Source: Anolis sagrei (lineage: Eukaryota > Chordata > Lepidosauria > Squamata > Anolidae). Taken from it: a DNA stretch of 64,000 bases. The translations under genes and the position numbers were made by a program. Positions 1-10,536 of the stretch are shown here, in pieces (the stretch's first letter is position 1; each line of letters begins with the position of its first letter). The notes under the pieces were generated by a model. The model had not been told where the DNA came from. It was given only the letters and a program-made list of their open reading frames with translations, and ran no database searches. The stretch covers positions 78,307,209 through 78,371,208 of the forward strand of contig NC_090022.1 of the NCBI RefSeq assembly GCF_037176765.1. Direction: 5' to 3'.

Positions 1-261
1 CTGCCCTGATGACTAGGATGTGGAACAATGGCTTCAAACTACAGGAAAGGAGATTCCACCTGAACATGAAGAAGAACTTCCTGACTGTGAGAGCAGTGGA
101 ACTCTCTGCCCCAGAGTGTGGTGAGGGCTCCTTCTTTGGGGGCTTTTAAACAGACGCTAGGTGGCCATCTGTTGGGGTGCTTTGAATGTGATTTTCCTAC
201 TTCTTGGCAGGAGGTTGGACTGGATGGCCCACGTGGTCTCCTCCAACTCTATGATTCTATG
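1..261 (+). mobile_element. CR1 LINE, 3' end
   Basis: This is the 3' end of a chicken-repeat-1 LINE, cut by the window edge. The reading resembles the CR1 reverse-transcriptase C-terminus, in which a run of Asn-Gly-Phe-Lys-Leu is followed by a Leu-Pro and Val-Val-Glu-Ala-Pro-Ser region. It ends in the CR1 tail with its ATTCTATG octamer. The same tail recurs at 14507-14646 and 38390-38452. It lies inside FAF2 intron 1, antisense to that gene. Confidence 0.85.
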
Positions 262-929
262 GGGGTGGTCCTGTAGAATATTTGATTATTTTAGAAGTTT
301 TCAGGTGATTGAAATTGATTTCTATATTTAATTCCATTTTAACATTTGTATGTTTGTGGGGATTAAATGGTATTGGGTTTTTTCAATGTTGTGAGCTGCT
401 TTGTGTTTTGGTCAAGAGATAATAACACCCCTGGACTAAGAGATTCCTCCGCCAATGCAGCCTACTTGACTCATTTCCTGTTGAGGTGCTTACCAATCCC
501 TACGTGCGATACAGTTGCTGCTATTGATGCCATAGTAAGAGGCAACGAAATCAGCTATTTTTCCGAACTTGTTTACCAGTCGAAGCAGCTCGATCGCAGC
601 GGCAGGAGGATAGTGTTCCCCGCAAATCAACCCTGCCTAAGCTCTAGCGTGACTCCTGCGGGGAATGGTCCTAACCCCAGGGAGGGAGGGAGGGAGCCCC
701 AGCCGATGGGTGGCTCCGCCTGCTCCCATGAAGCGGCCCCTCTCCCACACCGAGCCACCCGCGCTAGGCCCCGCCGCCGCCCCGCCTCCAGCCCCAAACT
801 CAGGCCAAGCCGGCCCTGCTCCCCTCGGCCCCGCGGCGACTAAGGAAGCCCGGGACCTCGTCGGGCGGCTGGCTCGGCTCTCCCGCCCGCCCCCTGCCCG
901 CCTCCGCCTTCCGCGCCCGGCGCCAACAC
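262..929. other. FAF2 intron 1 (5' part), no recognised gene
   Basis: This is the proximal part of FAF2 intron 1 on the minus strand. From about 640 rightwards the DNA is very GC- and CpG-rich and merges with the FAF2 promoter island. The long open frames on both strands here follow from the base composition and match nothing I know. I see no repeat family in 262-640. Confidence 0.5.
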
Positions 930-992
930 CTGAAACTGAAGCAGCTTCTCCGTCTGCTCCGCCGACAGCTCCCGCTCCTCTGGAGCCGCCAT
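930..992 (-). CDS. FAF2: FAF2 (UBXD8) coding exon 1
   Basis: This is the first coding exon of FAS-associated factor 2 (UBXD8), a UBA-UAS-UBX protein of the ER membrane and lipid droplets that recruits p97/VCP in ER-associated degradation. The exon encodes 21 residues from MAAPEER to LLQFQ. These are almost the same as the human N-terminus, which reads MAAPEERDLTQEQTEKLLQF, and form the start of the UBA domain. The start is the ATG at 992 on the minus strand. An upstream in-frame Met exists but the family starts at MAAPEE. The exon ends in phase 0 at CAG, followed by GTGTTG. All later exons lie left of the window. Confidence 0.93.
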
Positions 993-1190
993 TTTCCTGC
1001 CGCCTCTGACCCGCGATGGCGTCACTCGCCGGATGTGACGCGACAATTCGAAACTTCCGCTGGCTTCTACGCGCACGTGCCGAGGGGGCGGGGCGGAGGG
1101 GAGGAGACAACGAAGGGACATCTTCTTGGAGGGCGGGAAGCTGATCTCGGGGACTACAATTCCCAGAAGCCCCCGCGGTGAGAATGCCTC
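993..1190 (-). promoter_or_regulatory. FAF2 CpG-island promoter
   Basis: This is the CpG-dense sequence immediately upstream of the FAF2 ATG. It holds a GC box (GGGCGGGGCGG, about 1087-1097), an E-box-like CACGTG at about 1075-1080, and a Staf/ZNF143-type motif listed separately. There is no TATA box at a fitting distance. A zinc-finger ORF lies 650 bp further right on the opposite strand, so the island may fire in both directions; that is inference. Confidence 0.7.
1152..1171 (+). promoter_or_regulatory. Staf/ZNF143-THAP11 (SBS) type motif
   Basis: GACTACAATTCCCAGAAGC matches the well-known vertebrate promoter motif ACTACAANTCCCAGNATGC bound by ZNF143 and THAP11. It is about 160 bp upstream of the FAF2 start, inside the CpG island. 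The match is by eye; binding is not shown. A similar 'ACTACAACTCCCA' core also occurs in local hAT MITEs, but here no MITE ends are seen. Confidence 0.6.
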
Positions 1191-1407
1191 TCTCCATATA
1201 CATACATGAATCAGCGTGGCAACCCGTGACAGGCATCCTATCTTTTCTGGAGGCTGTGCTTTCTAATCACGCCCGCTTTTGGTCGCTATTTGGAGAGATG
1301 ACGCGGGATATAAATATAATAATGCCATGATAATAACAGCAACCACTTCCGGAGGAGGGAAGTGGGATTCCTCAATGACGGCGGAGAGGAGGAAGTAACC
1401 GGGTTGT

Positions 1408-1497
1408 TGTGAGTTTTCCGGGCAGTATGGCCGTGTTCCAGAAGCATTCCCTCCTGACGTTTCGCCTGTATCTGTGGCAGGCATCAACCCCTGAACG
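1408..1497 (-). mobile_element. Penelope-like element fragment (3' region)
   Basis: This short piece of the 3' non-coding region of a Penelope-like retroelement is marked by the core CTGACGTTTCGCC and the preceding 'GTGTTCCAGAAGCATTC'. The same sequence follows the GIY-YIG-coding part at 51.8-52.6 kb, which gives the family assignment. Confidence 0.7.
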
Positions 1498-1789
1498 CGC
1501 CTTGTGAAGAAGACTCTGTGAGAGCTTTGTCCCAGGGATGCCTTAGGACTGAAATGGAGGCTCACTGCAGTGACACGAACAAGGAATAAGTAGGAGAGAC
1601 ATATTTCAAGCGACATACTTGGAGGAAAGGAAGGATTGTGCTGTTAAAAGAGGGCCTTGGGAAAGAAACCAGAAGACTAAGGCAATACAGATACAGAGAA
1701 GAGGAAAAGCAGTGCGGTTCGGGAGTTCATTTCTGTGAACCTCAGGCATAATATTTGAATTTTTTATATTGTGTAAATGCTATTTTAGA

Positions 1790-1847
1790 CTGTAAGTCGC
1801 TCGGAGCGACTAAGAAATGAAGTGAAGTGAATTATAAATAAATAAAA
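1790..1847 (+). mobile_element. L2/CR1-superfamily LINE tail
   Basis: This is a short LINE 3' tail (TGTAAGTCGCTCGGAG..., then AATAAATAAA) of the type found many times in this window. It ends directly at the zinc-finger ORF start and supplies the in-frame stop two codons upstream of it. Confidence 0.6.
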
Positions 1848-1848
1848 A

Positions 1849-2919
1849 ATGGAAAATTTCCATCCCTGTTCCACATCACATACAGAGGAGGAGCTACATA
1901 ACTGTATGGACTGTGGGAAATGTTTCATGGGGAGTAGTTCTCTTACTGAACATCAAACTCATACAGGAGAGAAGAAACCATATACATGCGTGGAATGTGG
2001 AAAGAGCTTCAGTCAGAGTGTGCACCTGCGTCTCCATCAAAGGACCCACACAGGGGAGAAGCCGTATCAATGCACGGAATGTGGAAAGTGCTTCAGTCGG
2101 ATTGACAGTCTGCATTCCCATGAAAAGACCCACACGGGCGAGAAGCCGTATCAATGCATAGAATGTGGAAAGAGCTTCAGTTGGAGTGATGGTCTGCATT
2201 CCCATCAAAGGATTCACACGGGGGAGAAGCCGTATCAATGCATGGAATGTGGAAAAAGCTTCAGTCGGAGTGACGGTCTGCATTCCCATCAAAGAACTCA
2301 TACGGGGGAGAAGCCGTATCAATGCATGGAATGTGGAAAGAGCTTCAGTTGGAGTGGACAGCTGCGTTCCCATCAAAGGACCCACACGGGGGAGAAGCCA
2401 TATCAATGCATGGAATGTGGAAAGAGTTTCAGTTACAGTGGACACCTGCATTTCCATCAAAGGACCCACACAGGGGAGAAGCCACATCAGTGCATGGAAT
2501 GTGGAAAGAGCTTCTGTCAGAGTGGACAGCTGCATGCCCATGAAAAGATCCACACAGGGGAGAAGCCGTATAAATGCATGGAATGTGGAAAGAGCTTCAG
2601 TCACAGTGGAGATCTGAGTACCCATCAAAGGACCCACACAGAGGAAAAGCCGTATCAGTGCATGGAATGTGGAAAGAGCTTCAGTCGGAGTCACAGTCTG
2701 CGTTACCATCAAAGGACTCACACGGGGGAGAAGCCACATCAATGCATGGACTGTGGAAAGAGATTCAGTCAGAGTGGAAATTTACGTTCCCATCAAAGAA
2801 GCCACACAGGGGAGAAGCCATATCAATGCATGGACTGTGGAAAGAGATTCAGTCAGAGAGGAAATTTGCGTTTCCATCAGAGGTCCCACAAACGGCTAGA
2901 GGAAGAGACCTACCTTTGA
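1849..2919 (+). CDS. C2H2 zinc-finger protein (12 tandem fingers)
   Basis: This is an intact 356-residue ORF made almost wholly of C2H2 fingers, so it is probably a nuclear DNA-binding protein. I count 12 fingers of the CxECGKSF...HQRTH type joined by TGEKP linkers. Finger 1 is degenerate, with one residue missing between the two His and an extra Lys in its linker. The other eleven keep both Cys and both His. Helix residues -1 to 6 include [28 protein letters not shown] and QRGNLRF, so fingers differ mainly at the contact positions. I see no KRAB, SCAN or BTB domain. The ATG follows a LINE tail with an in-frame TAA just upstream. The true first exon may be elsewhere and be spliced in, possibly at the pyrimidine-rich CAG at 1884-1886. 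Some fingers are nearly identical at DNA level, which suggests recent finger duplication or conversion. Confidence 0.75.
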   Translation: MENFHPCSTSHTEEELHNCMDCGKCFMGSSSLTEHQTHTGEKKPYTCVECGKSFSQSVHLRLHQRTHTGEKPYQCTECGKCFSRIDSLHSHEKTHTGEKPYQCIECGKSFSWSDGLHSHQRIHTGEKPYQCMECGKSFSRSDGLHSHQRTHTGEKPYQCMECGKSFSWSGQLRSHQRTHTGEKPYQCMECGKSFSYSGHLHFHQRTHTGEKPHQCMECGKSFCQSGQLHAHEKIHTGEKPYKCMECGKSFSHSGDLSTHQRTHTEEKPYQCMECGKSFSRSHSLRYHQRTHTGEKPHQCMDCGKRFSQSGNLRSHQRSHTGEKPYQCMDCGKRFSQRGNLRFHQRSHKRLEEETYL

Positions 2920-2982
2920 GGTTCCTAGTTCTGCTAAAAAAAATTCCCCAGACAAGAGTTCCATCCCTCCACAGGCAGGCAA

Positions 2983-3090
2983 ATTTATTTATTTATTTAT
3001 TTATTTACAGCACTTATATTCTGCCCTTCTCAGCCTGAAGGGGACTCAAGGCAAATCACAGAACACATACACCGCAAACATTCAATGCCA
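2983..3090 (-). mobile_element. L2-type LINE tail
   Basis: A TTTA-repeat tract leads into CTTATATTCTGCCCTTCTCAG and a GGGGACTCAAGG block, the inverted form of the L2-type 3' end seen elsewhere in the window. It lies just after the zinc-finger stop codon and may form part of that gene's 3' UTR. Confidence 0.6.
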
Positions 3091-3121
3091 TTAGACATAC
3101 AGGACAGACAGACAGATAGAG

Positions 3122-3860
3122 GTGTTGAGACTCAGCGTGTGTGAACCTGAGCCTGAATCTCTGATTGTATTGCCTAATGCTGATACAAATGTTTATGTTA
3201 ATGTTGATGCTAATGTTGATGGGCCTAGTTTGAATAGTGAGGCTGAAGTGATCAATGAGGACAAGGCTCAAGATGGAGACACTTTGGGCAGTAAAAATCC
3301 TACGGACTTTGATTTAGAGACTTCAAGGGAAAAGCCAAGTTCTCATGAGAAAGTTTCTGTCAGACCGAGAGAAGAAAATTCACTCCCTTCTCCTTCTGGC
3401 CCGAGCTTGCAAGATAACTTGACACCTGGTCGAGTCAATGATAACAGCCGCAGTTTGGAGATAAGCCAGAACTGCAGGGAGGCTCAATGTTTATGTAGGT
3501 CCGAGAGAATCCGACAACTGAAACCAAAGATTAGAGTTAGCCGGAATCAGTTTTTGGGATTTAAGAGTGACCGTAAGGGAGATTTCCTCAGACCAAGCAT
3601 CGTTTAGTTTCAAGTACAAACCTCCTGGGTTTTCCAGTTTCCAGTAGTCTGGTCTCTAAAGGAATTTCTGGCATCAAGTGAGATTTAGCAGGGGCTAATC
3701 TGTTCATGGATTTCTATTGAGAGTTTTCTAGACATTGCTGCTTGGGATTTTCTTCAAGCTTTCTGGACATTGCTGTTTGCTGTTTCATTTTGACTTTTTA
3801 ACCTTTGGATTTCTATCTATTTTATATTCATCAATCAATAAAAAGAACTGGATTTTTCCT
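3122..3860 (+). other. Unclassified ORF and AT-rich tail, possibly retroelement-derived
   Basis: An open frame of 161 codons (3122-3607) encodes an acidic, low-complexity N-terminal half with Asn-Val-Asp repeats and a basic C-terminal part containing RSERIRQLKPK. A non-coding stretch follows with an AATAAA-type signal near 3837. I recognise no host gene. The layout (end of a frame, then a terminal non-coding stretch with a polyadenylation signal) would fit the 3' part of an LTR-type fossil, but I see no matching second repeat copy in the window. The frame could also be chance. Confidence 0.3.
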
Positions 3861-4054
3861 AAACCAAGGTGTGGTGTATTAATGACAAGAGGGCCCTGTT
3901 TCCTGCTCTGGAGTGCAACAAGAATTATTTGTTGACTTTGGTGTCCTGGAGGTTATGCTCAATTCTGGCCACAGGGGGTTCTGTTGCTCCATCTTCTATG
4001 AAGACGAGCCTTTTATGATCACAGACTTTCTTCCTGTTCTTTGATCGCCAGCTT

Positions 4055-4215
4055 CTTAAGGTGTCGTGAAATGCCTCCCTGCTTAAGCGGTGCCTAATTA
4101 AGCGGTGCTCACAGCTGTTTTCAAAGTACTCACCCCGACCCGGGCTTGAACTGCCAACCTTTCGGTTGTGAAGGATCTATTGCTGCTGGTGATTAACCCA
4201 GCTGTGCTGGAAGCA
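4055..4215 (-). mobile_element. tRNA-derived SINE
   Basis: Read on the minus strand, this starts with a tRNA-like head: 'GGTTAATCACCAGCAG', then a B-box-like segment near AGTTCAAGCCCGGGT. A body ending in 'AAGCGGTGCC' blocks follows. The same family appears at 55690-55885, and its head alone at 51685-51716 (GGCGCAGTGGGTTAAA). Confidence 0.65.
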
Positions 4216-4494
4216 AAGAGGAAGGCTGCCACCTTGTTCTCTGTCGTGGACAGGAGTCTGTGTGGCCTGGCTTGATTGCTGCTGGGGCAAATACCCACAG
4301 AGGAGGACTTCTCAGTATAACAGCCATTTTTGAAGGGTTTAACCTGACCTCTTCCTCCTCAAGGAGTGTATCACAGACTTTGAGGATGATCTCTGACGGC
4401 TTGCTGAAATGAGTAGAGATGAGATCTTATGATAAAAGGATTCGGGAAAAGACTAGCTCTTTGGGAGCAGATAACAGCGTACCTTCATACTGTT

Positions 4495-4672
4495 GTTTTT
4501 AATTTATTTACTTTTGGTTAATTATAAGCACATTGCTATTGTTATATTCATTGGGTTGATTTGCTTGTATGTTTTCATTAAGGCATTGAATGTCTGCCAT
4601 TTTTTGTTTGGAAACCACTTTGAGTATTATTATTATTAATAGTAGTAGTAGTAGTAGTAGAAGAAGAAGTTG
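4495..4672 (+). mobile_element. LINE tail with (ATT/GTA)n
   Basis: The end of an L2-type tail includes 'GGCATTGAATGTCTGCC' and 'GAAACCACTTTGAGT'. It runs into a TATTATTAT/AGTAGTAGT microsatellite. Confidence 0.6.
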
Positions 4673-4796
4673 TTTTTGGACCTTGACTGACAAAAGCAGC
4701 GGCTAGCAAACAAAGCCAATGGAAAAATCTGTCATTTTAGAGTAGCTGTGTTTGAATACTAGTATGCAAAGGGATTTTGCAGCACCTTAGAGGCTG

Positions 4797-5345
4797 AGGG
4801 TACATCTACACTGTAGAATTGATGCAGTTTGAGATCCCCTTGACTCCTGTGGCTCAGTGCTATGGAATCCTGGGAGTTGTGGTTTGGTGAGAGGCCAGCC
4901 CTCTTTAGCAGGGGAGGTGGGAGACCTTCTAAAACTACAGCTTTCACAGTTCCTTAGCATTGAATCATAGCATCTAAAGTGTGCCAAACTGCACTAATGT
5001 CACAGTGTAGATCAGGCCTGTGCAACTCGGCAGTAGGAAGGACTAAATTAAACGAGGCTAAACGTCCTCTTCTTGCCTGACATTGGCTATCCCTCTGATC
5101 TGTCATGCTAGAGGCAGCTCTATGATGCAGAAATATTAGGCACTATGTTCACTGTAGAATTAATGCAGTTTGACACCCCTTTAACTGACATGGCTCAGAC
5201 TCTTTGGAGTTGTGGTTAAACAAGATCTTGAGCCTTCTCTGCCAATAAGTGCTGGTGCCTCACCAAACTACAGCTCCTAGGATCCCACAGCCTTGAGTCC
5301 TGGTCCTTCAAGTGGTGTCAAACTGCATTTATTCTACAGAGGGAT
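4797..5345. repeat. Two palindromic MITEs (family A)
   Basis: Two copies, about 4797-5017 and 5142-5345, of a MITE whose inverted ends read CTACACTGTAGAATTAATGCAG in consensus (here with changes). Each folds on itself, with 'GGAATCCTGGGAGTTGT' in one arm and its complement in the other. Other copies: 6641-6803, 10537-10663, 15990-16195, 38560-38700, 39690-39892, 53512-53705, 54220-54385 and 56952-57165. Confidence 0.75.
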
Positions 5346-5812
5346 ACTCAAACTTGTAAATGAAGCTGTATAGGCTACAAAGAGACTTTGCTTTTAAATG
5401 TATGAAGTGGAAATGAATTAAAAGAAAATAGGTTTTAAAATAAATCTGAGAAACAAGGATGCGTGCTTTAAGGCACTGCTTCTTAAACTGGGTTCCCTTC
5501 ATTCAATGTTGTCATGAAAAATTTGACAACAGTAAAAAGTTTTGGAACTCTATTTGCAAGGCTTGCTAAACAGGCTGCTTTTCCTTTTATGAAGTACAGC
5601 TGAAGCATTTTCTGCAGAGTCCACTGTAAACACTGCCCATTGTTGCCACCAGATTTTTGCAAATGTGTAGGTGTTCAGAAACCTTTTACTATTGTCAATT
5701 TTTTCATGACCCCAAACATTGAGCTAAGGGATCTCCATTTGGGGTTGGGATCCATAGTTTCAGAATAAATTCCTTAAAGATGGCAAAAAATGAGGCAACA
5801 TGATGTTTCTCA

Positions 5813-5962
5813 GGGCCCTCCCACACAGCCATAAAACCCAGAATATAAAGGCAAAAAATCCCACAATATCTGCTTTGAACTGGGTTATCTGAGTCCACAC
5901 TGCCATATATTCCAATTCAAAGCAAGTAATGTGGGATTTTATTCAGCTGCGTGGAAGCGACC
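5813..5962. mobile_element. Harbinger-like MITE
   Basis: A 150-bp palindromic element begins GGGCCCTCCCACACAG and ends in the rough complement. It is flanked by TCA on both sides (5810-5812, 5963-5965). It is a sister of the better preserved copy at 56551-56697. The 3-bp duplication and end sequence fit PIF/Harbinger. Confidence 0.65.
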
Positions 5963-6640
5963 TCAGACTGTTATAAATAAATCCTCATATTATGACTGGC
6001 TGAGTTAACAGTTAGTACAAATTAGGCCACCACTAGAGGTCAGTAACTATCAGTTGCTTTTTTGACAATACTTTTGCAGTTACTCTTTGCCTTTCAAGTC
6101 TACAGTACTGCAAAATGCACCTTTAAGAGTCACCATGTGGCACATGTAGTGTATGAACCACAAGGGCAGAAGGCTGCAATCCAAGGTTGCCAGGAGGCAG
6201 AGGCAGGTTGATGGGATGCTGAATTAATGGTAAATGAAGGGTTTGAATAACCAAAGCTGGGGAAAGTATTGTTTATGCTTTCCTTTGCCTTATAATTTGT
6301 GGAAACTGATGTAGGAGCAAGGGTATCTCATGCCTTAATTTCCACTGAACAATAATGAATCTGCGTCTTTGAGGCAGAGATTCCAATTTCTCAGTTTTCT
6401 GAAAAGAGACTCAATAGGAAATCTGAAATTCACATTTTGGTCATGTCATTATTATGACCAACCAAAATATCACTAAATAATTCTCCACTATTTTCCATCA
6501 GGCTTATTGATCTAAGAAAACAGAGAAATGGCAAAGAAGGGAAACAAAGAAGTTCCAAAATTAAGCAAGATATTCTGACTGGGAAGTCTGAATTTGATTT
6601 GATTCTCTCTTCCCCATTTATTAAAAAATATAATTACCCA

Positions 6641-6803
6641 GGTGCATCTAGTGTAGAATGAATGCGATTTGACACCACTTCAACTGTCATATAACTCAAT
6701 GCTATGGAATCCTGGAATTTCTAGTTTGGCAAACCACCATACTCTAAAGACATTGTAAAGCTACAACTCCCATTATTCCATAGCATTATTTTTACAGTGT
6801 TGA
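6641..6803. repeat. Palindromic MITE (family A)
   Basis: This is a degraded copy of the CTACACTGTAGAATTAATGCAG-ended MITE. It holds 'TGCTATGGAATCCTGG' in the left arm and 'ATTCCATAGCA' in the right. Confidence 0.7.
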
Positions 6804-7133
6804 TGCTCTCCAAGTATACTCAATATGATCATATTCCTCCATTATAAAATAAAACAGCTCTACTTGACAAAATACCTGTCTTCTTAAACAATTTATTTCT
6901 GGAGTCCTCCAAATTTGTTAGGTTATGCACCCAAGTGACATCTAATCATTCAAATAGCCACTCTCTAACAGAATATTTTCTGTATAGTAAAACAATGTTT
7001 ATGATAGTTTATGAACTACCAGATTTTTCATACTCTGATTTTGAATTTCCAACAAGTTCAATAATGTAGACAGCATCTCAAAAGGTATCCTGATACCCAC
7101 TAGTTTTCTTTTTATAAGTATATGTTTAATGTG

Positions 7134-7524
7134 CTATTGAAGACTTTCATGGCCAGAATCACTGGGTTGCTGTGGGTTTTCCAGGCTGTATGGTTATGTT
7201 CCAGAAGCATTCTCTCTTGACATTTTGCCCACATCTATGGCAGGCATCATCAGAGGCTGTGAGGTATATTGGAAACTAGACAAGGGAGTTTCCAATATAC
7301 CTGTTGAAGGTCCAGGGTGGGAGAAAGTACTCTTGTCTGTTGGAGGCAAGTGTGTTTCCAGTCATGAAACAATCAGGGCCAGCTAACACCTACCAACAAA
7401 GAATTCCCCCAGGCAAAAAGCAGCTCGGCCTTGAAGCTGCAGGGGTTTGCAATGCAAATTAAGGTGATTAATTGCAACATTCACACTTGCCTCCAACAGA
7501 CATGAGTTCTTTCTCCCACCCTGC
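7134..7524. mobile_element. Penelope-like fragments, head to head
   Basis: The left part (about 7134-7355) reads the Penelope-like 3' region on the minus strand, including 'CATTCTCTCTTGACATTTTGCCC'. The right part (about 7356-7524) reads an adjacent region on the plus strand ('CAATCAGGGCCAGCTAA', 'AAAGAATTCCCCC'). The two meet inside the sequence, giving an inverted arrangement that is also seen at 51.7-52.6 kb. Confidence 0.6.
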
Positions 7525-7835
7525 AAAAAGGCTGGCACCCACTTTGTCCATCTTTCGCAAAGAACCCAGTAGATCAGACCGGCATGCTTATACAGTAGAT
7601 CAGACCAAAGTCTATCTAGTCATGTCCTTTCACACAGTGGCAGCCAATGCTTATTCAAAATCCATAAGAAGAGAAAAGAATCTGCAAAAAAAGTTGATAT
7701 TGAGAGATACGTTTGATTCTGGAGATATTACCTAAATCCTCCATTAATTTGTCCATTACTTTAAAGACATCCTCTTTGATGGCTGTAGCCAATTTTTGTG
7801 TCAGGGCTGTCCACAGCTCAGGTATATGACTTAGT

Positions 7836-8212
7836 ACAACTGGCCCTCCACATTGATGGGTTTAGTTTTTGCAGATTCAATTAAAATGTGCTCTCTAGGT
7901 CATCTAGTGTGACTTAAAATGGAGGTTTACCATAAAGCAGGCATGGACAAACTTCAGCCCTTCAGATGTTTTGGACTTAACTCCCAGAAATGCCAGCCAC
8001 TTTGCCAGCTTTTAGTAATTGTGGGAGTTGAAGTCCAAAACACCTAGAGGGCAGAAGTTTGCCCATGCCTGCCATAGAGTCATGCTGACGGACCAAAAGT
8101 TTCCAAGAGGTAATTATCAGATTAAAAAATAAAAGCTTACCCCTCACTTTTTGCAGAGGTTCTGCATGCCTAATCCCTGTGAATATTTAGGGTTGCCTGT
8201 GTTTCCTTTTGT
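7836..8212. mobile_element. Old DNA-transposon remnant split by a hAT MITE
   Basis: The outer sequence starts 'ACTGGCCCTCCACATTGATGGG' and resumes after 8079 with a Tigger-like 'GAATATTTAGGGTTGCCTGT' end. The inner 7938-8071 is a hAT MITE with inverted ends CAGGCATGG...CCATGCCTG. Its flanks CCATAAAG and CCATAGAG match at 7 of 8 bases, as expected for an 8-bp hAT target duplication. The inner call is firm; the outer one is weak. Confidence 0.6.
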
Positions 8213-9091
8213 CTGTGTTAAATTTCCCACTAGACTCGAGTGTCTTCATCATCCCTCCTGCTGCTGAGTGTACCTAAGCTCTTGCATTCCAGGAGTTTCT
8301 GGTGAACAAGAAATGCCCCAGTTTATCAAGTGGACTAGCTGTCATGAATCAAAGAAGCCTAGCATGTTCCCAGAATAGAAATGTTCCATATTAATGACTC
8401 CATTAATTCATCAATACCCTACCCTTGAAGTACTTTTCCAAGGTTTGCTGCAAATGGATCCAAACAACAAAAGAGAGCATAAAATAAACAAAACAGCAAC
8501 AACAAAATGTTAAAACAGGACAAATCCATTTGCTCGAGAATGCTATTTTATTTTAAAGGGAAAATAAAATACCTTCAGGCACTAAGCGTGCTTCCCAACA
8601 TTTTTGTTGTACTGTATAAGCATGCTGGAGATGTGGATGACCCTTCAGGCACAGCAGGCTTGTGGAAACATATATTTTTCAACCTAATGCTATTGGCTCT
8701 ACCATGTTTGGCTAAATGGCAAGTGATTGTGGGAAGTATAGTTCAAATCATCTGGCAGGCCAAGGGTTTGCCATCTCTAATGTATCTGAAGGCTCACCCA
8801 TATTTTCATGAACCCATTTGGAAATCAAACAGTTTTAAATTTCAGGATCCAAATAAGGACCAAAATACTTTAAAGTCCCAGTAAGCAAAAAGGAGTTGCG
8901 TCAACACAGATGTTATCTGAGCTGGAATGAAACTGGTATCAATTTGTAAAGGTGGACATTCTTAGGTGTCTGTTTCAGCCTAACATGCCATAGCAAGGAA
9001 CTGGGGAAATATTCCAATTCCTGGGGAGACAGTGGTTTGAGCTATTCTTGAATCCCTGCTTGACCATAAAACCTACTGGACAAATCATATT
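8213..9091. other. Intergenic, little recognised
   Basis: I see no gene. A worn hAT-like fold at about 8690-8790 ('GGGAAGTATAGTTCAAATCATCTGG') is the only repeat I can support. The 125-codon open frame at 8507-8884 runs through it and is rejected as a gene. Confidence 0.4.
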
Positions 9092-9222
9092 CTCTCAGCC
9101 TTGAAGGAATACAAAGATAAACCTCTTCTGAATAAATCTTGCTGAGAAAGCCCCACCTTAAAGGTTAACTTAGTATCACCATAAGCCAGAAATGACCTGA
9201 AAGCACACAAGAGCAACAATTA
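9092..9222 (+). mobile_element. Sauria-type SINE, 3' part
   Basis: It has the body and tail of the squamate SINE whose consensus ends in 'GACTTGAAGGCACACAACAACAA'. Here the tail reads 'AATGACCTGAAAGCACACAAGAGCAACA'-like sequence, preceded by 'AATCTTGCTGAGAAAGCCCCA'. Confidence 0.7.
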
Positions 9223-9663
9223 CAAATCATGATCACTACATGCTCAAAATAATAAGACAGTAGATGCTTCCTTATGTTCTGTCCCAATTTGTCACTGATC
9301 TTTCTGCTGTTTTCTCAAAATGTGATTAAGAACAAGCCAGACTCTGTTTTCATCTTGAGTTCAAGAGAGAGGACAGGGAGAGGTTGAAGACTACCTCTGG
9401 AGGGAAAGGGAGAGCATTTCCTTGTTCACCAGATTTCAAGAATCCTGCAGAATTTCCAGGTTATGTTTGGGAATGGGAGCAAGAAGCTAAAAACTGACCC
9501 GAGAAATTGCCAAAGAAAGTTAGGGAATGAAGAAATGATTGGGCAGAAGAGATGCTTCTGTTCAGGAACATTTCAAAATGTGCACTAAGTGTTTGAATTT
9601 GTAAGGTTGTTGGAAGAGCAATTTCATACATTCAATATTCTTGGTCACACAGGAACAATGCAA

Positions 9664-9765
9664 CACGTTGGGTTGTTGTAGTTTTTTTGGGCTATATGGT
9701 CATGTTCTAGAAGTATTATCTCCTGACGTTTCATTTGCATCTATGACAAGCATCCTCAGAGGAGG
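9664..9765 (-). mobile_element. Penelope-like 3' fragment
   Basis: A short copy of the Penelope-like 3' region with core 'CTCCTGACGTTTCATTTGC'. Confidence 0.65.
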
Positions 9766-10054
9766 CAGCACGTTACTTTAAATTGTGGGATTGGTGACAT
9801 CACCTAAGTCTGAGTTGTGCTAACTGTGTATGCTTGTTTGGCTTTTGAAAACACCAATAGAGTCAGATGTTGTTCAGATATTTAAGCCTCCAGTCCTACA
9901 CAAGCATAGGACTATGCTGGCCAGGACTTATGTAATTGGTAGTTTCAAGAATATCTGGAGGATATTGTCCTAAATAAACATCACCCTTGAACAGGTGATG
10001 GAAATTTAGGGTGCTGGTAATTGGCACTTAGAAAACTAGTCTATACCTGATCAC

Positions 10055-10328
10055 AATCCCAGCCCATGCCAGAGCTCCCTGTCAGCCGTGGCCACCCCCA
10101 GCTCTTTCTAAGTCACTTCAAGAATACCATCCATCCATCTTGCCCTTGGTCTACCCCTCTTCCCTTTTCATTCCATTTTCCCTAGCATCATTGTCTTCTC
10201 CAAGCTTTCCTGTCTTCTCATTATGTGTCCATACTACTTCATCCTTCCCTCCAGTGAGCAGTTGGGCTTTATTTCCTGGAGTATGGACTGGTTTGATCTT
10301 CTTGTGGTCCAAGGCACTCTCAGAAATT
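10055..10328 (-). mobile_element. Bov-B (RTE) LINE fragment
   Basis: Read on the minus strand this matches the C-terminal part of Bov-B ORF2: 'AGATCAAACCAGTCCA', then 'CTGGAGGGAAGGATG', 'GAGAAGACAATGATGCT' and 'GACAGGGAGCTCTGGC'. Bov-B is abundant in squamates and ruminants. This supports the squamate assignment, since the gene sequences exclude a ruminant. Confidence 0.85.
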
Positions 10329-10536
10329 TCATCACCAAACTATAAATCTCAGGATGCCATAGCATTGAGTCAAGGTAGTGAAAGTGGGGTCAAAAGCAGG
10401 TATGGACCAACTTTGGTCCTCCAGGTGTTTTGGACAATTAATGTAGGGGTTACTTTAACCTCTGGCTGGCTAGTAAAACTGAACTACTGTCACAAAATAA
10501 TAAATGTCTCATCAACATGAAACATTTGGAAAGCTC

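Noticed and set aside
637-1236. Long frames on both strands in the FAF2 island
   Set aside because: Composition effect; only the 21-codon FAF2 exon is supported by family match and a splice donor.
1894-2742. 282-codon open frame on the minus strand opposite the zinc fingers
   Set aside because: It mirrors the 84-bp finger repeat; the repeated sense codons leave the opposite frame open. No independent support.
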